Source: Formicarius rufipectus (lineage: Eukaryota; Chordata; Aves; Passeriformes; Formicariidae). From it: DNA of 64,000 nt. The stretch spans positions 248,001-312,000 of the forward strand of contig VXAU01002498.1 of assembly GCA_013399695.1 (NCBI GenBank). The letters run 5' to 3'. Under the pieces are notes generated by a model. That model did not search any database and was not told where the DNA came from. It saw nothing but the letters and a program-made list of their open reading frames with translations. Each line of letters starts with the position of its first letter. Position 1 is the stretch's first letter. Positions 61,111 to 64,000 of the stretch are shown here, in pieces. A program made the translations under genes and the position numbers.

Positions 61111-64000
61111 TTCTGGTTATTGGGATGTCTGAACAAAGGAGTCACTATTGGATTATTACTGCTCTTTTCCAGTAGCAGTTTGTTTTCAGCTGCCATGTGA
61201 GATAGTCTTTGTGGGACCTTGATTTGCTTCTGTTGAGGATGGGACCAACATGCAATTCCCCAAGGAAATGAGAAACTCAGTTGTAGCGTTCTCCCCTAGA
61301 CTGTTAGTCATTAGTTACATAATTTTTTCCTAAAGCTGATTACAATCTTAGATCTAACATCTATTTTGGAAATGCTTGTTCATTTAAGCAAAAAGTTAGA
61401 GCAGTCAGTTTGTACTTTTTCTAAGTTTATTTAGTAACATGCAAATAACTTGCTCAAATCTACCTGGTTTAATTCTTCAGTAAGGAACAACTTCAAGGTT
61501 TCAGCAGCATGTGGCCACTGTGAAATGCATAAAATCCTTATTCCCATTTTTTTTTTCCATTTAAAAACTGTTAAAGTTGTACTATTGCAGTATAATGAAA
61601 CTGTAGTGTATCTATAAAATTGTTTTGCAGGACTGTAGTTGTTTTTACAGAATTTTGCTCATTGTGCTCAATTTAAAACAAAACAGTGTAAAATAGCAAG
61701 AATAACCCTACTGTGCCATTTTGTTTATTACAGCAGTAAATTCTACAGTGTGGATATGTATAATTTCATTATTGATGTAAGTGTTTAAACCCATTACCTT
61801 GTTTTGCTGACCCCCTTCTCCATGACATTTGTGACTTTTCCTCAATCATCTCTTTTCCAAAGTGAGAAATTCCACTAATTCATCTCTTTCTACATGTCAT
61901 TCTTACCTTTGAATACTGTTTTCTACCCTATTATATCTGTTACTGGGATAAAAACCTTTTACAGATGTGAAAAGCCAGGACAGTATTTACTCTTGAAGGT
62001 GGATGGTGATGGTAAACTTGAAGTGAGAATACAGTATAATTCATTGCTTTATGAGTTAGAAATAAGATCTGTGGACACATGGCCAGTTTTCCTGCCACAC
62101 CACACACTTCTGGTTAATCTAGAGGTCAGAATCAGGACAGCAACACTGCCAGAGAGACACGGAATAAAGTTTGTTCTCAGGTCTTGATTCTGTGCCAGCC
62201 TCTCGTGGGAGCACGGATATAACGGTGGACTTGGTGGAATTACAGCAATTCTCAACAATATTTACTGTTTATATTTATAGACAAATGTACTGTGAAAATC
62301 CTTATTGACATAAAATCGTAATGAATGTCAGACTAAAATTTTTCATTTGTTCCTCACATTTCAAGTGCATCTCCAGAAATAAATGTGGTGAGATTGCCTC
62401 CGACCTCTGTGAATGTTTGCTGTTGGAGACACCGTTTATTTTACTTTCACTGCTGGAAGATTTATTGTGAGAAATGTTTGCGAAAAGATTGATAGACCTC
62501 ATTTCAGAAACACTTGTGGGGGACTCGGGCAGGTGATCTGCAGGTTCTTCCAGGCTTTTGTGTGAAATAACTGAGGGAGGACACCCAAAGCAGTGAGGAC
62601 AGGAGGTTTCTGCAGGTTTTCAGCCATCTCTGAGCTGTGACTGCCTGTTCTCTCCAGTGTCGTGTAGGCGACAATCAGATGCCAGGGTAAACCCTGACTC
62701 ATCTCCCTCTGATGCTCAGTGAGAGGAGAAAGCTCTGCCCCTGCCCTTTGGAGCCCGCTTAGTGTGCGAAGCAGAGGAACAGCAGTGGGCACTCCTTTGC
62801 CTCCCGTGAACACACAGTCTGAAAAACGTGTCTGCCAGTGAGTCCTCGAGGTGACTCCTGCTGTGCTTTCACCCCTGCTTGTCTGAGACTCTCTGCAGGC
62901 TGTGGTGGAGAGGGGAAAAGATGCTTCTGATTCTCCAGCACAGAGGGCTCTCACTGGAATTGCACAAGTAAATCCACAGTGTTGTGTCTAAACACTTCCT
63001 TGCACAGAAAGGGTCAGGGTCAGTATCAGGGACATCTGCCTAATCACTTCTCTACTATCTGAAAATTCTCAGCAAACTATTTTCAGTAACATCACCATGA
63101 TTAGAGTGCTAATAAAATACTCTAGAAGCTACTAAAATGACATTCAACTTAAGCTTAGCTTTGCTAATTATCAGTCTTATTCCTATGAATGAAAGATACA
63201 TTAGACTTTTTGTTAATCTCCTTTATCAGGCAATACCATGTACTAAACTGGAAAAGGAAAATTACCTTGGTTGGACAATATATGAAGCCAAAAAGAAAAC
63301 AAATCCCTGCAAAGTTCTCCCTGGCAGCTAATTTTCATGTGACTTCAGAGTATTGAAACATGGAAAGCAGAGGAGACCAGTGGTGAGAATTAGGATTCAG
63401 TCTCTTATTATTTGACCCCTGACAATCCTCAAGGAAAAGGACTGAGGAAATACATAATTCCATCACTGATTCCTTTAAGTGAACCAATTTTTAAAGTTTC
63501 TGGCTTTGGACTGTATTAAAACATCTGCATTTCTTGAGGAATGCTGTTCACTATAACTGCAGTTTATCAGCTTGCAATAGAATTTCCTTACATTTTAAAC
63601 ATTCAGAATTACTCTGGAGAACTCTGAGTCTAATGAAGGCTTATGTCTTTGGTATGAAAGGCTTACCAATGTAACAGCTTCCTGACTAAAGACTGTGTGC
63701 TTGGGAAATCAGGTAATGGGCTTCACTAAGTTTTCTGAGAGAGTCAAACAAATATTTTTTGTTTGAGGTACCAGCAGCTCCACCTACAAATAGATCCCTC
63801 TGTTCTGGACTCAGGAGCCACAGGCTGTGCCTTGCCAGCAGTATGGAAACAGGCTGGGCAGGGAGGGAATGGTTGCGGTGAAGGTGCCTCTAAATACTTT
63901 TGTGCGCAAGGGATTGTTTCTTCAGTGGTGCTGTAACATGATGCCTGGGAGGCTGTGAGGCTCTTTACTGAGAGACACTGCCCACGGGAGCATGTGGTGA
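61111..64000. other. Non-coding unique sequence
   Basis: No gene recognised. A 97-codon frame at 61894-62187 and a 151-codon minus frame at 62499-62954 (in a GC-richer patch) match no family I know. A 9-bp-arm hairpin lies at 63744-63766, and the last 250 bp become GC-richer. No promoter, RNA gene or repeat was identified. Confidence 0.68.
63744..63766. repeat. Perfect hairpin, 9-bp stem
   Basis: tcaaacaaa (63744-63752) and tttgtttga (63758-63766) are exact reverse complements around five bases. It is a short AT-rich structure and could be chance. Confidence 0.7.

Noticed and set aside
61965..62180. Possible 216-nt symmetric exon inside the 61894-62187 frame
   Set aside because: The acceptor's pyrimidine tract is interrupted by purines and the donor (CTCAG|GTCTTG) is weak; no family similarity.
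62499..62954. 151-codon minus-strand frame in a GC-richer patch
   Set aside because: Stop codons are rarer in GC-rich DNA, a second minus frame overlaps it, and no domain is visible.
1..64000. CRISPR arrays, operons, plasmid or phage features
   Set aside because: No regular spaced repeats and no dense co-directional coding; the window is vertebrate-type non-coding DNA.

Overview
The window reads as nuclear DNA from a bird, and I find no gene in it that I can name. Four things suggest a bird: a fairly AT-rich, CpG-poor background; very few interspersed repeats; no Alu, B1 or L1; and the repeats I can recognise are CR1 LINE relics (10741-11150 and 36575-36762 are the clearest) plus one decayed copy of an ERV/LTR-type element common in avian genomes (6330-6770). 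Passerine is a guess. Nothing is bacterial: there are no gene-dense runs, Shine-Dalgarno sites, operons or CRISPR arrays.

Coding content: the longest open frames (200, 169, 157 and 151 codons) match no family I know, show no domain organisation, and are about what chance gives in two strands of 64 kb. I therefore annotate no CDS. The window is best read as intron or intergenic DNA. Two short intervals have a good acceptor and donor pair: 55202-55303 (102 nt, open in one frame, phase 0 at both ends) and 47100-47336 (237 nt, not open). They are listed as unproven exon candidates.

Layout. 1-6330: unique sequence with scattered GC-richer patches. 6330-6770: decayed ERV-like repeat. 6770-10740: unique sequence with a three-unit ~36-bp minisatellite (9672-9780). 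10741-11150: old CR1. 11150-21170: unique sequence with small old-repeat relics, a T/G-rich tract (15459-15607) and a GC-rich patch (17590-17890). 21174-21244: T/G tract with a 43-T run. 21245-31910: unique sequence. 31911-32185: long T/G low-complexity tract holding the only N (32156). 32186-43520: unique sequence, a second CR1, and a three-unit ~20-bp minisatellite (37026-37086). 43522-43551: dense G-quadruplex motif. 44127-45765: old repeat relics, a pyrimidine-rich tract and a T/G tract. 45765-64000: unique sequence, including the segment that looks most like a developmental enhancer (53880-54290).

Strand signal: eight T-runs of 12 or more lie on the given strand against one A-run, and all the long T/G tracts are in the same sense. 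This would fit a long intron of a gene transcribed left to right, but that is inference. No pathway or gene set can be read from this window.
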